Under the pieces are notes generated by a model. That model was given only the letters and a program-made list of their open reading frames with translations, was not told the DNA's origin and ran no database searches. Below are positions 9,831 to 20,752 of a stretch of 64,000 nt of DNA, piece after piece (the stretch's first letter is position 1; each line of letters begins with the position of its first letter). Source of the DNA: Legionellaceae bacterium. GTDB taxonomy: Bacteria; Pseudomonadota; Gammaproteobacteria; Legionellales; Legionellaceae. The stretch spans positions 1 through 64,000 of the forward strand of contig JAFIFT010000025.1 in NCBI GenBank assembly GCA_020831865.1, read 5' to 3'. A program made the position numbers and the translations under genes.

Positions 9831-11591
9831 TTGAAACTCCCGCTTCTATATAGCTTGTTATTGATCTGGTCATGGTCGATGTCCGTCTTTTCCCTGAGTA
9901 TGGGGGAGCTGCAAATAGACTCGTATCTTAATCAGCCCTTCAGGGGTGAGATTGTGTTGGGTGATCTGGCGGATATTCCTCCGGAGGGCATTAAGGTTCG
10001 CCTTGCTTCTTACGACGATTTTGAACGGATGGGTTTTGAATATCAGGAAGTCCTCACCGTATTTCAATTTAAAATTAAAAAAAATAACAAGGGAAAAACG
10101 GTTATCGCCATCCATTCCGATGAGCGGATATCAGAACCGTATATCGAATTGGTAATGGATGTTGCCTGGGCGGATGGGCAATTATACCGTGCCTATACCA
10201 TCCTGTTGGATCCGCCTCATTATACACTGGCACGCAAAACTCAACCGCATACGGTGCTTCCCGCGCCACAAACAGGGCATCGTGGCGTGGTAGACCGGCC
10301 TGTGCTCGAGGACATTGTTGTACAAGCATCGGCCCGTGATTCCGAGCGTTCCGAATCGTACTATGGTCCTACGACCGGAAAGGAAACCATTTGGGCTATT
10401 GCCCAACGCTATAGCGAGTCGGGAGCCAGTTTGTCCCAGATTGCCCTGGCTATTGTGGGGGCTAATCCACAAGCGTTTAATGAGGGTAATCTGAATGCGT
10501 TGCTGGCTGGGAAGCGCTTGCGGATACCCGCCAGCGAGGAGATTCGTAACATCCCGGCTGAACTGGCCCGGGCAGAAGTTGTCGCTCATGATAAGGCCTG
10601 GGCAGACAACACCACTATTGTTCATGTATTGCAACCGCCTTATTTTTCTGGCATTGAAGCGCATACGCTGAAAGAACCTGAATTGGAATTCCTCTTACCG
10701 GCGTCTTTGCCAGTTGTGGAGGCGCTACACGCGACAGATGATTCAGCACAACGCTCAGGAGCTCAGGGCAATCCAGACGCGTTGGGCACTTTAGGTAGCG
10801 AGAACATAGGTCTGTCTGAGTTGCCATCGCTGAGGATATCACGACCGGCAGCGGATATACGGTTGGAAGAGGCCTCTGTCATAGTTCCTGCGCCAGTGCT
10901 CGTAAGGGCACAGCGCTCGTTGCCCAATGAGACCTGGTCACAAACCATTATACAATTACAAAAGGATAAAGAACACCTCGAACAGCAACTTCTACAGCGA
11001 GACCGGGAATTGTCGGCATTGCGCCAACAAGTGAACGAGCTTACTGCACGGCGTGACGGAATCGCCGCACAAAGCGGTACTCTGGTGGAGGAGTCGGGCT
11101 CCTGGTATTTTATTCTGCTGTTTGCTGCTTTGTTGGCAGCCGTGGTTATTGCCTTACTCTACTTCTATATTCACCGAGCGAAGATGACTGGGCAGGGGTC
11201 AAAACCGTCTCTGGCCGATGTTGAACCAGACGCTCCTTTGCCAGAAGAGAGGACCGATGCTGAGCAGCAGGCGGATGCGACACCGGACATCAGCACTGAT
11301 TTTGACGCAGGCGCCTCAGGTGAAAGCATGGCGGCGATGCTCGAACACGAGATTGAAAACGTGCAGGGCGAAGTGCTTAGCCCTGCACGTTTTGAAGAGG
11401 GACAAGAAAAGAACGCTCTGATTAAGAGCAAAGTGGCACTGGATACGTTATTATCGCTGGCAAAAACGTATATTGGCATGGGGGATGGGGAAGCGGCCCG
11501 CCAGTCCTTGCAGGAGGTGCTGGAATATGGGGATGAAACGCAGCAAGTCGAGGCGCGGAAATTGCTGGAACAGCTGGATAATCAATCCTGA
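9831..11591 (+). CDS. fimV: FimV/HubP-type polar protein
   Basis: A 586-residue inner-membrane protein. Order: signal peptide (about 1-24); FimV N-terminal domain (ELQIDSYLNQPFRGEI through the Leu-Asp-Pro-Pro end near 132); a LysM-like peptidoglycan-binding segment (about 178-242, GKETIWAIAQRY and IVGANPQAFN, ending in GKRLRIPA); a Ser/Ala/Pro-rich linker; a coiled coil (about 372-405, QLQKDKEHLEQQLLQRDREL); one transmembrane helix (about 422-448); an acidic stretch; and the conserved FimV C-terminal TPR-like domain (KVALDTLLSLAKTYIGMGD). This is the architecture of FimV/TspA/HubP proteins that organise cell poles and type IV pilus function. I chose TTG at 9831 because CAAGGA sits 7 nt upstream and the signal peptide then begins cleanly. 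Confidence 0.88.
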   Translation: MKLPLLYSLLLIWSWSMSVFSLSMGELQIDSYLNQPFRGEIVLGDLADIPPEGIKVRLASYDDFERMGFEYQEVLTVFQFKIKKNNKGKTVIAIHSDERISEPYIELVMDVAWADGQLYRAYTILLDPPHYTLARKTQPHTVLPAPQTGHRGVVDRPVLEDIVVQASARDSERSESYYGPTTGKETIWAIAQRYSESGASLSQIALAIVGANPQAFNEGNLNALLAGKRLRIPASEEIRNIPAELARAEVVAHDKAWADNTTIVHVLQPPYFSGIEAHTLKEPELEFLLPASLPVVEALHATDDSAQRSGAQGNPDALGTLGSENIGLSELPSLRISRPAADIRLEEASVIVPAPVLVRAQRSLPNETWSQTIIQLQKDKEHLEQQLLQRDRELSALRQQVNELTARRDGIAAQSGTLVEESGSWYFILLFAALLAAVVIALLYFYIHRAKMTGQGSKPSLADVEPDAPLPEERTDAEQQADATPDISTDFDAGASGESMAAMLEHEIENVQGEVLSPARFEEGQEKNALIKSKVALDTLLSLAKTYIGMGDGEAARQSLQEVLEYGDETQQVEARKLLEQLDNQS

Positions 11592-11947
11592 GTTATGCCA
11601 TTCTCCACTTTACATTGACTTTATAAGAGGATTGCCCTCGCTGAGTCTTATTCTACAGCGTTGGATTGAGAGACGACGGACACTAAATACTTTACATGCT
11701 GCCTTAATTGAATTTCCTGTATCAATAAAGTTTAGAACGGCTTCTCTTTAGTCCGTTGAATATCCCATCATAATTTCCAAATTTTAAAAGTCATTGTTAT
11801 ATCAAATAAATCATCCACTTAAAATTCAATTCACTATACCTGTTCCAGGTGTGCTTCTTGCTGATGCGCCTCAAGAACGCAGAAGGTTAGCACACATTCC
11901 TATTGCAGGACAGAATGAGTGAAACGTTGTACTAGGGGGCTATATGA
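11592..11947. other. AT-rich intergenic stretch downstream of fimV
   Basis: About 355 bp without a supported gene, leading into the repeats at 11948. A short open frame runs on from the end of fimV in another phase, but it has no recognisable content. No clear intrinsic terminator is seen. Confidence 0.45.
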
Positions 11948-12219
11948 CAGGGAAAACGCATCTAAACGCGCCGTAATAAGTTAAACCGCCTGCTTTCCGC
12001 GCTTTATGCGCGGAATCCAGTTTCGATCTCGAGTCAGGATCGTATGGATGCTGTGCGCAAAGCCTAGACTTTGGCCATTTTTTGCAGGGCAAACGCATCT
12101 AGATGCGCCGCAATAAGTCAAACCGCCTGCTTTCCGCGCTTTGTGCGCGGAATCCGGTTTGATCTCGAGTCAGGATCGTATGGATGCTGTGCGTAAAGCC
12201 TGGACTTTGGCCATTTTTG
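11948..12219. repeat. Two tandem copies of a ~137-bp noncoding repeat
   Basis: Copy 1 spans about 11948-12084 and copy 2 about 12085-12219. They differ by roughly nine substitutions and one single-base gap. Each copy contains a perfect-to-near-perfect hairpin; in copy 1 TTCCGCGC / TTTAT / GCGCGGAA occupies 11995-12015. Each ends in ACTTTGGCCATTTTT. A shorter relative of the hairpin with the same TTTAT loop (CGTGC/GCACG, 44386-44400) followed by a similar TATCCA...GGAT segment occurs upstream of the glutathione peroxidase gene, so this is probably a dispersed intergenic element of the genome. Confidence 0.85.
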
Positions 12220-12236
12220 TAAAATGGGCCAAAAAC

Positions 12237-12324
12237 CCGTCTTTGCGAGCATTAGCGAAGCAATCCAGATCGGAATTTCAATTAAAAATCGATCTGGATT
12301 GCTTCACTTCGTTCGCAAAGACGG
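12237..12324. repeat. Long inverted repeat (36-bp arms), MITE/REP-like
   Basis: The left arm (12237-12272) starts CCGTCTTTGCGAGC and ends CAATCCAGATCG. The right arm (12290-12324) is its reverse complement with a few mismatches and one size difference in the middle. The loop is 17 nt and AT-rich. Elements with the core TTTGCGAGC...GAAGCAATCCAG are widespread as intergenic repeats in diverse proteobacteria. It lies 44 bp beyond the 3' end of the J-domain gene and could act as a terminator-like structure for it. Confidence 0.85.
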
Positions 12325-12367
12325 CATTTTTTGATCGTAACTCTGGTCCGACAGTTTCTCCCGGTAA

Positions 12368-13579
12368 TCACAGTTTTACACTTGGGGTAGCAGTATTTGA
12401 CTCTTCAATGAGACTATCAAGTAGAGCGCTTGTTCTACTATTAATGCCAGCTCTGACATCAGGATATTCCTTTTCTATCCTTTTGATAGCCATTGGAACA
12501 GTCTCAGTTTTAGCATATTCTACTAAAGACGTTAATGCGTCAATTTGATGCTGTTTTCTTTCTTTGTTAAAACTAAACCAATGGTTGATTTCTGTTCTAA
12601 GAACTTGTGCCTGCTTGTCTATTCTACTGAGTTGTTCTTGAGATAAGGCAGATGGCTGATATGCCTCATTCCCTGTTATACCGAGTGGAACTCTACAAAA
12701 GAGAGAAACAGAGGATAATTCGCCTGCAGCGATGCCTGGTCGGTCATGGTCATTTGCCAAGGCTGACTGAGGAGTATATTGAGGATTATAAATGGGTTTT
12801 TCAAGATTCTTGGTGCCGAAAATAATAGGTACACCACGCCAACCGAATTTTATGCTGTTTATATAATGTTCCATTCGTCTAATAACAATAATATCATTTG
12901 ACTCAAAAAGACTATTTTGTAGTAACCAGAAGAATGGATTCTCTTTAGCATTTACAGAACCGATATATTTCTCTTTTTCTGAATATTTTTCATCACTTAA
13001 GCGATTCAGGGAAACAGTAACCTCTACGATAATGACCTCGAAGCGGTGGCTGTGCTGATTTTCAATCTCTTCCGCTTCCTCATAAGTTGTCCCGACTTGG
13101 AGATCACGCAATTTGCTTAGTTTGGATAGGGTTTCGGCAATACGGTTAAAGTCAAGCGACTCCTGCAAACGGTTTCGATCAACACTAAGGAAAGCGTCAT
13201 TTTCACACTCAGAAAAATGGCTAAATGGTAAAGCAACAAAAATATTAACGCTTGCATTGCCAGGTTTACGCAGTGCGTTAGTGCTCTCTGGTACGGGGCT
13301 TTTTTTGGGTTGCGGTTGGGAGACATGGGGTTCATGAGACGACTCATCTCTATGACTACCGCTTAAATACGCATTCAAACGTTCTTGACTGTTCACCTTT
13401 TCATAGGCGTTTACTAATATTTTGAATTTTTCTTGATATTCTTCCCTTTCCGCATTGGATTTACCTGTATGCTTGTCAGGATGCCATTCTATTGCTTTTG
13501 TTAAATACGCTCTTTTTACAGCCCTAAAGTTATTAGTGGATGCAATACCTAAAATTTCAAAAATAGTATCTGGTGTCAT
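12368..13579 (-). CDS. J-domain protein of unknown function
   Basis: A 403-residue protein. Residues 1-75 form a J domain with the HPD motif (EWHPDKHTG), the part of DnaJ that stimulates Hsp70 ATPase. No Gly/Phe region, zinc finger or DnaJ C-terminal substrate domain follows. Instead there is a polar, Ser/Pro-rich linker (about 75-110) and an unrecognised, mostly helical region. ATG at 13579 was chosen because GAGGA lies 7 nt upstream. The gene sits in an accessory pocket, divergent from a large coiled-coil protein. A host-targeted effector hijacking Hsp70 or a local co-chaperone are both possible; the sequence does not decide. Confidence 0.8.
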   Translation of the reverse strand: MTPDTIFEILGIASTNNFRAVKRAYLTKAIEWHPDKHTGKSNAEREEYQEKFKILVNAYEKVNSQERLNAYLSGSHRDESSHEPHVSQPQPKKSPVPESTNALRKPGNASVNIFVALPFSHFSECENDAFLSVDRNRLQESLDFNRIAETLSKLSKLRDLQVGTTYEEAEEIENQHSHRFEVIIVEVTVSLNRLSDEKYSEKEKYIGSVNAKENPFFWLLQNSLFESNDIIVIRRMEHYINSIKFGWRGVPIIFGTKNLEKPIYNPQYTPQSALANDHDRPGIAAGELSSVSLFCRVPLGITGNEAYQPSALSQEQLSRIDKQAQVLRTEINHWFSFNKERKQHQIDALTSLVEYAKTETVPMAIKRIEKEYPDVRAGINSRTSALLDSLIEESNTATPSVKL

Positions 13580-13960
13580 AAACAATCCTCAAAATTTATA
13601 ATAATGACCAATTTAGGCTGAGAAAATGATTTATTTTAATTCATATTTGTTAAGGATTTATTAATAAGTTATAAATATTAACAATCAGTTTGTGTGATTT
13701 TGCTAAAGTTTAAAACCCATCCCTTTCAGGGGTATATTAAACAGAAAGAGTGGTTTTCATTTCTCATAATGCTTAAGGCGCATCAGAATCATCAGTACAA
13801 GGGTCTTGCTCTGACCGGTTGCGCTTAAACAGGAGCTTCGCTTGTGATTTTTTATCGCATACAAAGAACTTCTTTTGATCATGCCGCGCTTTTAATAAAA
13901 CGTTAAGAAAAAAACAGGATAATAACACCAGCCTTTATTTTACCGTTACCCTGAGCGACT
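13580..13960. other. Divergent promoter region between accessory genes
   Basis: About 380 bp, clearly AT-rich, between the J-domain gene (minus) and the coiled-coil gene (plus). It must carry both promoters. I see no small gene, and no strong Shine-Dalgarno before the plus-strand gene. Confidence 0.45.
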
Positions 13961-16456
13961 ATGCCTGAATTAATGCCAACTCCATGCTGGGAATCCAGCC
14001 TTCCCTGGGTCAAAAAATATAATGACCTTATGAAACCAGATAAGGTCGTGGTAGTCGCACAGTTCGAGGATTTTATAAGAAACGATGCGCTCGTTGAGGC
14101 GTTTAATATGCACTTGGCGTGGAACAGGGAAAAAAAACCATCTGTTAGTATAGAGTATATCATCGTAAAATTTCAGAATGCTGTTGCGGAGCTGGTTGAA
14201 CGGGTGTGCAAACCAGTTCAACAATACGATGCCCTAATTCAAGAGTTCAATGACAAGCTGCAATCAGCACAAGACCAGGAAGAGCGGAAAAAAATATATT
14301 TGGAGGCTGATACGAGTCTCCAACAATTCGCCGAGACATCGAAAGATGAGTATATTGCAGCTAAACTATTGAAGGCACAGAATCCAAAGTTTAAAGCAAC
14401 AGAAAAGAATGGCCAAGTTGTCCCTGAAATCACAAAGAAGCGTACGCTACTAAATCGGACAAAGATCGTTGAGGACCTTGTCAGAACTCAACACGATTAT
14501 CTCAATCAATATTCTGTGCTTCTTAAAGAAGAACAGACAGTGTTGCAAGACAAAAATAATGAATTGAAGATGCAGGAAGAAGGATTGCATGCCAAGCACC
14601 TTGAAAATCAGTCTGTCATTAAGAAACTACAAAGTGGAGACGGTCAGGAAGAAGGAATAATCATAATCCAGAAAACAATTGCGAAAAAAATTGGTGACCT
14701 TAAGCGTGCTTTAAGCAACACATCACCTGGTAAAGATGGACCGCCACCACCACCACCATTAATTACGTCATCAGGTTTGCTATCATCAAAAAAAACAGTA
14801 CCTGAGTTATCCCCGTCAAAGCGATCCACACTTGAAGTGACAATAGATGCGCTACAGGCTGCTCAAAAGAAATTAAAAAACACCACCCCCCGCCTGCCCA
14901 CAAAAAGCTTAAGCGAGCCGATCGTTAATAATCAAAATCAGAATATTCGCGAAACATTGGCGATTTTGGTAAAACAACAAAGCAGCAATAGTCTGCCTCG
15001 TGTACCTTCTGCTAAGGGGGTTAAAAAACAGCAGGTTTCACGTGAGTCGATTCAAGGGAAAGAGTCCGAACTCTGGAACCTCGCATTGAAATTGCATCGA
15101 AATGAACAAGTTATTTTTGAACTTGAGCGACGAAATGAAATCGACGCACAACGGATAGCGCACTTGAGCGCGCAAAGAGAGAGTCTGAAGGCGCAACGCC
15201 AGCAAGTTGAAACGTTACAAACCAAAATCAACTCCTCGAAAACACTGGAAACACCTCCAGAAATAACGCCTGTCGACCCGGTGAGAGCAGCAATACATAA
15301 TCCACCTCCACTTCCACCTCCACTTCCACCTGTGTCTCTATCGCCAGTACAAGGTGCGCTCAAGAAGACAATCTTGCAAAAAACACAGGGAATAACCCGA
15401 CCAAAAGGTAATAGTGGTGGCACGAATGATACTCCTCCTTATATGGACATGATGAAAGAATTGGCGAGAGTCCAGCGTCGACGCTCCAATGAGGTGATGT
15501 CTCATAACGATAGCGATGAGGACTGGGAGAGTGATTCAGACGAGTCTGGATCTGCTCAAACGCTTGTCAGGCAGCAACAAGAAGAAAAATTGGCACAGCA
15601 GCGGGCAGAAGAAGAAAAGAAACGTAAGATTTTACAGACCTATCGGGAAAAAATAGAAAAACGTTCCCCGCAATCGGGCGACCCGACGCTCGCAGTGGAA
15701 ACAGAAACGTTCAAGCGGACTCTGGCTGATCATGAACCAGAGAGCACCATTGCCCAATTCAAGGAAGAAATTGAAAAATTAAGCCGCGCCATTACGTCCG
15801 GGGAAACAACAAAAACTGTTCTGGAAAATCCGCAAAAAGCACCTGAGTCACAACAGTATCACTCTGTGCCCGTACCAAATAATACAGACCCTATAGAAAA
15901 AATTCTGATGAGCTTGCACCCGGATGTGGATGCACGGGAGTTTTGCCTGAGCCCACTATCCCAATCGGAAAATCTTTTACGGGATGCGCTGAAAAAAGCC
16001 GACACACAACAGAAACGCACTCCGGGTATTGTTAGTGATCTGCTGGTGTTATATCGCTATGTGGTGAGCAAGACGCAAGAAATCGAAGCACAGCGTGGTT
16101 CGCAGCGGACTAAAACGCAATACATCAGTGAATTACATACATTCTATCAACATGCCACCACTATCCTTTTATCGGATAGCTCGCCGGACGCACAACACCA
16201 ACAATTGAAAAACGCGGCGCAGCAAGATCTTAAGCTGCGTAATAAAGGGATCAGACTTTTTGCCGATATTTTGATGGTGATTGCCAGTCTTGCTGTTGTG
16301 GGTCTTGCGATAGGTTTGGCCCGCCTGTGCACAGGCCATAGCTTTTTCTTCAGCAACGCCGAAACGGCGAGAGCCAATGGGGTGAATAAAATGCTCAAGC
16401 CTATCCCGGATAAAGAGGGGCTGTTTCAGCAAGCGCTGATATCGGCATCAGCGTAG
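13961..16456 (+). CDS. Large coiled-coil, polyproline protein with C-terminal membrane anchor
   Basis: I do not recognise this 831-residue protein. Visible parts: long Glu/Lys/Gln-rich helical stretches likely to form coiled coils (about 90-230, 360-425, 520-570); two proline runs (GPPPPPPLI near 260, and PPPLPPPLPPV near 447) like formin/SH3- or profilin-binding segments; an acidic Asp/Ser patch (SDEDWESDSDESGS near 515); and one hydrophobic helix near the C-terminus (about 765-795, ILMVIASLAVVGLAIGLARL). This composition is common among translocated effectors of intracellular bacteria, but no enzymatic motif is visible. The start ATG lacks a good Shine-Dalgarno. It has no operon partner and is divergent from the J-domain gene. 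Confidence 0.8.
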   Translation: MPELMPTPCWESSLPWVKKYNDLMKPDKVVVVAQFEDFIRNDALVEAFNMHLAWNREKKPSVSIEYIIVKFQNAVAELVERVCKPVQQYDALIQEFNDKLQSAQDQEERKKIYLEADTSLQQFAETSKDEYIAAKLLKAQNPKFKATEKNGQVVPEITKKRTLLNRTKIVEDLVRTQHDYLNQYSVLLKEEQTVLQDKNNELKMQEEGLHAKHLENQSVIKKLQSGDGQEEGIIIIQKTIAKKIGDLKRALSNTSPGKDGPPPPPPLITSSGLLSSKKTVPELSPSKRSTLEVTIDALQAAQKKLKNTTPRLPTKSLSEPIVNNQNQNIRETLAILVKQQSSNSLPRVPSAKGVKKQQVSRESIQGKESELWNLALKLHRNEQVIFELERRNEIDAQRIAHLSAQRESLKAQRQQVETLQTKINSSKTLETPPEITPVDPVRAAIHNPPPLPPPLPPVSLSPVQGALKKTILQKTQGITRPKGNSGGTNDTPPYMDMMKELARVQRRRSNEVMSHNDSDEDWESDSDESGSAQTLVRQQQEEKLAQQRAEEEKKRKILQTYREKIEKRSPQSGDPTLAVETETFKRTLADHEPESTIAQFKEEIEKLSRAITSGETTKTVLENPQKAPESQQYHSVPVPNNTDPIEKILMSLHPDVDAREFCLSPLSQSENLLRDALKKADTQQKRTPGIVSDLLVLYRYVVSKTQEIEAQRGSQRTKTQYISELHTFYQHATTILLSDSSPDAQHQQLKNAAQQDLKLRNKGIRLFADILMVIASLAVVGLAIGLARLCTGHSFFFSNAETARANGVNKMLKPIPDKEGLFQQALISASA

Positions 16457-16651
16457 GCTGCGGTGCGTGGCTCAAGATATGCTACACCTGCTTCGGTCAT
16501 CAGCGGGCGGTTGGGTATCTATACCGGCGCTAAGGCTCTGCTGGGGCTTGTGCTAATTGGAGCATTTTCCTGCGATGGGGCGCAGCCACAAGATGGAGTT
16601 TATTTTGCGCTTTTATCGCGTTCATTTCCGCTACCTGTCGACTACCCTGAC

Positions 16652-17143
16652 TTATTGTGGATTATCCTGCCGGTCTCGCATGAGCGGGCGGCGGCGTTGG
16701 GCAAAGAAACGTTGCAGTAAGGCCTGACTTTCGTCTGCCAGGATTCCCTCATCAACGAGGACACGATGATTGAATGGGGCGCCATTCATGAGATTCAGGA
16801 CGCTGCCTGCGGCACCGCTTTTCAGATCTCGGCAGGCAAAAACCAGATGCTTGATACGCGCATGCAATAAAGCAGCAGCACACATCGGGCAGGGTTCAAG
16901 ACTCACCAGGAGGGTGCAGTCTGTTAAACGATAATTTTTCAACCTTTGGCTTGCTTGTCGCAACGCCAGGATTTCAGCATGAGCCGTACAGTCATGTTGT
17001 TGGATAACCTGATTGTAGCCAGAACCGAGCAGCTGACCTTCAGGATTCAAAACCACGGCACCCACAGGAACTTCCCCGCTTGCTTGTGCTTTTTGGGCAA
17101 GTTCCAGTGCTTTTTTCATCCAGTAGCGGTGGTTTATTCCCAT
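16652..17143 (-). CDS. tadA: tRNA-specific adenosine deaminase
   Basis: TadA converts A34 to inosine in tRNA-Arg(ACG). The zinc-binding cytidine-deaminase fold is shown by HAE (H55, A56, E57 in TAHAEILAL) and PCPMC (C85, C88). The length of 163 aa is normal. The gene starts inside the last ten bases of guaA, so it is the third gene of a guaB-guaA-tadA operon. Confidence 0.96.
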   Translation of the reverse strand: MGINHRYWMKKALELAQKAQASGEVPVGAVVLNPEGQLLGSGYNQVIQQHDCTAHAEILALRQASQRLKNYRLTDCTLLVSLEPCPMCAAALLHARIKHLVFACRDLKSGAAGSVLNLMNGAPFNHRVLVDEGILADESQALLQRFFAQRRRPLMRDRQDNPQ

Positions 17144-18713
17144 TCAATGGTTGCCGGCGGTTTGCCTGAGATATCATAGGTCACGCGTGATACACCATCG
17201 ACTTCATTGATAATCCGGTGCGATACGCCTGCGAGAAAATCCCAGGGTAACCGGGCCCAGTGGGCGGTCATAAAATCAACGGTTTCCACGGCACGCAGAC
17301 TAATGACATAATCATAGCGTCGCCCATCACCCATAACGCCGACACTTTTGACAGGCAAGAAGACGGCGAAGGCTTGTGATACGGTATGATACAAATCGGC
17401 ACGGCGCAGCTCTTCGATAAAAATCGCATCAGCCTGGCGGAGAATGGTGGCAAATTCAGGCTCGACCGCACCCAGTATACGTACGCCAAGCCCGGGGCCT
17501 GGAAAAGGGTGGCGGTATACCATGTCGTAGGGCAGTCCAAGCTCCAGCCCCATCTTGCGTACCTCATCTTTAAACAGCAGGCGAAGGGGCTCCAGTAATT
17601 TAAGATTCAGCTCTTGCGGTAGCCCTCCTACATTGTGATGGGATTTAATGACCATTGAGGAGCCTTTGGAAGAGGCGGCGGCGGACTCAATAACGTCAGG
17701 ATAAATGGTACCCTGTGCCAACCACTTGATGTTGGGGATTTTACCGGCTTCCTCATCAAAAACGTCAATAAACGTATGGCCAATCACTTTGCGTTTCTTC
17801 TCCGGGCATTGAATGCCGGCCAGAGCCTTGAAAAATCGCTCCTGGGCGTGCACGGTAATGAGGCGGATGCCCAGATGTTGGCGAAACATTTGTTCTACCT
17901 GTTCTACTTCCCCCTGCCGTAAGAGTCCTGTGTTCACAAACACACAGATTAACTGCGGACCAATAGCCTGATGCAGCAATGCCGCGACTACCGAGGAGTC
18001 AACTCCGCCTGACAAGGCCAGTAAAACCCCTTCCTGCCCAACTTTTTCACGCACCATCTGCAGTGAGCGCTCAATAATGCAATCAGTGGTCCAGTCTGCT
18101 TTGGACTGACAGATCTCGAGGGCAAAACGCTCCAGGATACGGGTTCCTTGCAGGGTGTGGGTGACTTCCGGATGAAATTGCAAACCAAACCAGGGTTTGC
18201 TGTGGTGCATCATCCCGGCGATAGGGGCGCTTTTGGTGGAGCAAATAATGCTAAAATCAGGAGGCAAGTCCGTGACTTTGTCGCCATGGCTCATCCAGAC
18301 ATCCAGCAGGGCTTCTCCTTGCGCGTTAGTGTCATCTTCAATTTGTTGCAGCAGCGCGGACTGTCCATGCAGAACAAGCTGAGCATAGCCATATTCTCGT
18401 TGCGGTGATGAGGCGACGCGGCCACCCAGTTGCAGAGCCATAGCCTGCATGCCATAACAGATCCCCAGGATAGGCATGCTGTGTTGAAATAGCCATTCTG
18501 GCAGACGGGGGGTATGGGTTTGGGTGGTGCTGGCGGGGCCACCGGATAAGATCACACCGATAGGTTGGCGTGCCCGGAACTCCGCCTCAGTGATATCCCA
18601 GGGATAAATTTCACAATAGACGCCCAATTCTCTGAGCCGGCGGCCAATCAGTTGCGTATATTGTGAACCAAAATCAAGAATAAGCAGAGGTTGTGCGGTG
18701 AGAGTATTCGACA

Positions 18714-18714
<1 letters not shown>
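17134..18714 (-). CDS. guaA: GMP synthase (glutamine-hydrolysing)
   Basis: GuaA aminates XMP to GMP. The N-terminal class I glutamine amidotransferase has its nucleophile in GICYGMQ (C86). The ATP pyrophosphatase domain has the P-loop [16 protein letters not shown]. The C-terminal dimerisation domain ends [15 protein letters not shown], as in most bacterial enzymes. The length of 526 aa is full. It overlaps guaB by one base (TAATG), consistent with coupled translation. Confidence 0.98.
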
Positions 18715-20222
<1,508 letters not shown>

Positions 20223-20320
20223 TTATACGTAAATTTTTCGCATAGATATATACCTCTTGTTTCTGTTGTTGCGCATCATCGCAGTGGCTTCAAATACCAG
20301 CGCGATAGTGTTATAGTTTT

Positions 20321-20338
20321 GCTCCTTTACACAGGAGC
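20321..20338 (+). promoter_or_regulatory. Hairpin enclosing the cdd Shine-Dalgarno
   Basis: GCTCCT (20321-20326), a 6-nt loop TTACAC, and AGGAGC (20333-20338) form a perfect 6-bp stem. AGGAG is the best Shine-Dalgarno for the cdd ATG at 20345. A TATAGT box at 20312-20317 could be the -10, which would put this hairpin at the very 5' end of the mRNA. It could limit initiation or protect the end from decay. Inference only. Confidence 0.45.
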
Positions 20339-20344
20339 AACAGG

Positions 20345-20752
20345 ATGAACGCGCTGGTTAAAACAATGCAGCAGGCGGCGTTGGCTGTGCTGCCGCATGC
20401 TTACGCACCTTACTCTGGATATCAGGTGGCCTGTTGCCTTGCAACAGATCAGGGTAGTTTGTTCACCGGTGTGAATGTGGAAAATATTGCCTATAGCCTC
20501 TGTTTCTGCGCCGAATCCTCTGCGATTGCGCAAATGGTCAGCAACGGACAGCGCCGTATTCGTCATGTGGTTGTTCTGGCCCAGGACGATAAACTCTGTA
20601 CTCCCTGCGGGGCATGCCGGCAAAGAATCAGCGAGTTTGCATTGCCGGATTGTCAAATTCATTTGTGTAATAGCCAGCAGGTGTTGAACACGCTGTCGGT
20701 AGACGAATTGTTACCCTTTGCTTTTACCTTCACTAAATTGGATAAATCATGA
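20345..20752 (+). CDS. cdd: Cytidine deaminase
   Basis: Deaminates cytidine and deoxycytidine to uridine derivatives in pyrimidine salvage. The zinc and catalytic motifs are CAE (C55, A56, E57) and PCGAC (C88, C91). The length of 135 aa fits the short tetrameric class. The stop overlaps the start of the purine nucleoside phosphorylase gene (ATGA), so the two form a nucleoside-salvage operon. Confidence 0.96.
   Translation: MNALVKTMQQAALAVLPHAYAPYSGYQVACCLATDQGSLFTGVNVENIAYSLCFCAESSAIAQMVSNGQRRIRHVVVLAQDDKLCTPCGACRQRISEFALPDCQIHLCNSQQVLNTLSVDELLPFAFTFTKLDKS

Noticed and set aside
12141-12548. Plus-strand open frame across the repeats and the end of the J-domain gene
   Set aside because: It runs through noncoding repeats and the antisense of a supported gene.
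16463-16720. Plus-strand frame after the coiled-coil gene
   Set aside because: It overlaps the tadA end in antisense, lacks a Shine-Dalgarno and has no recognisable content.
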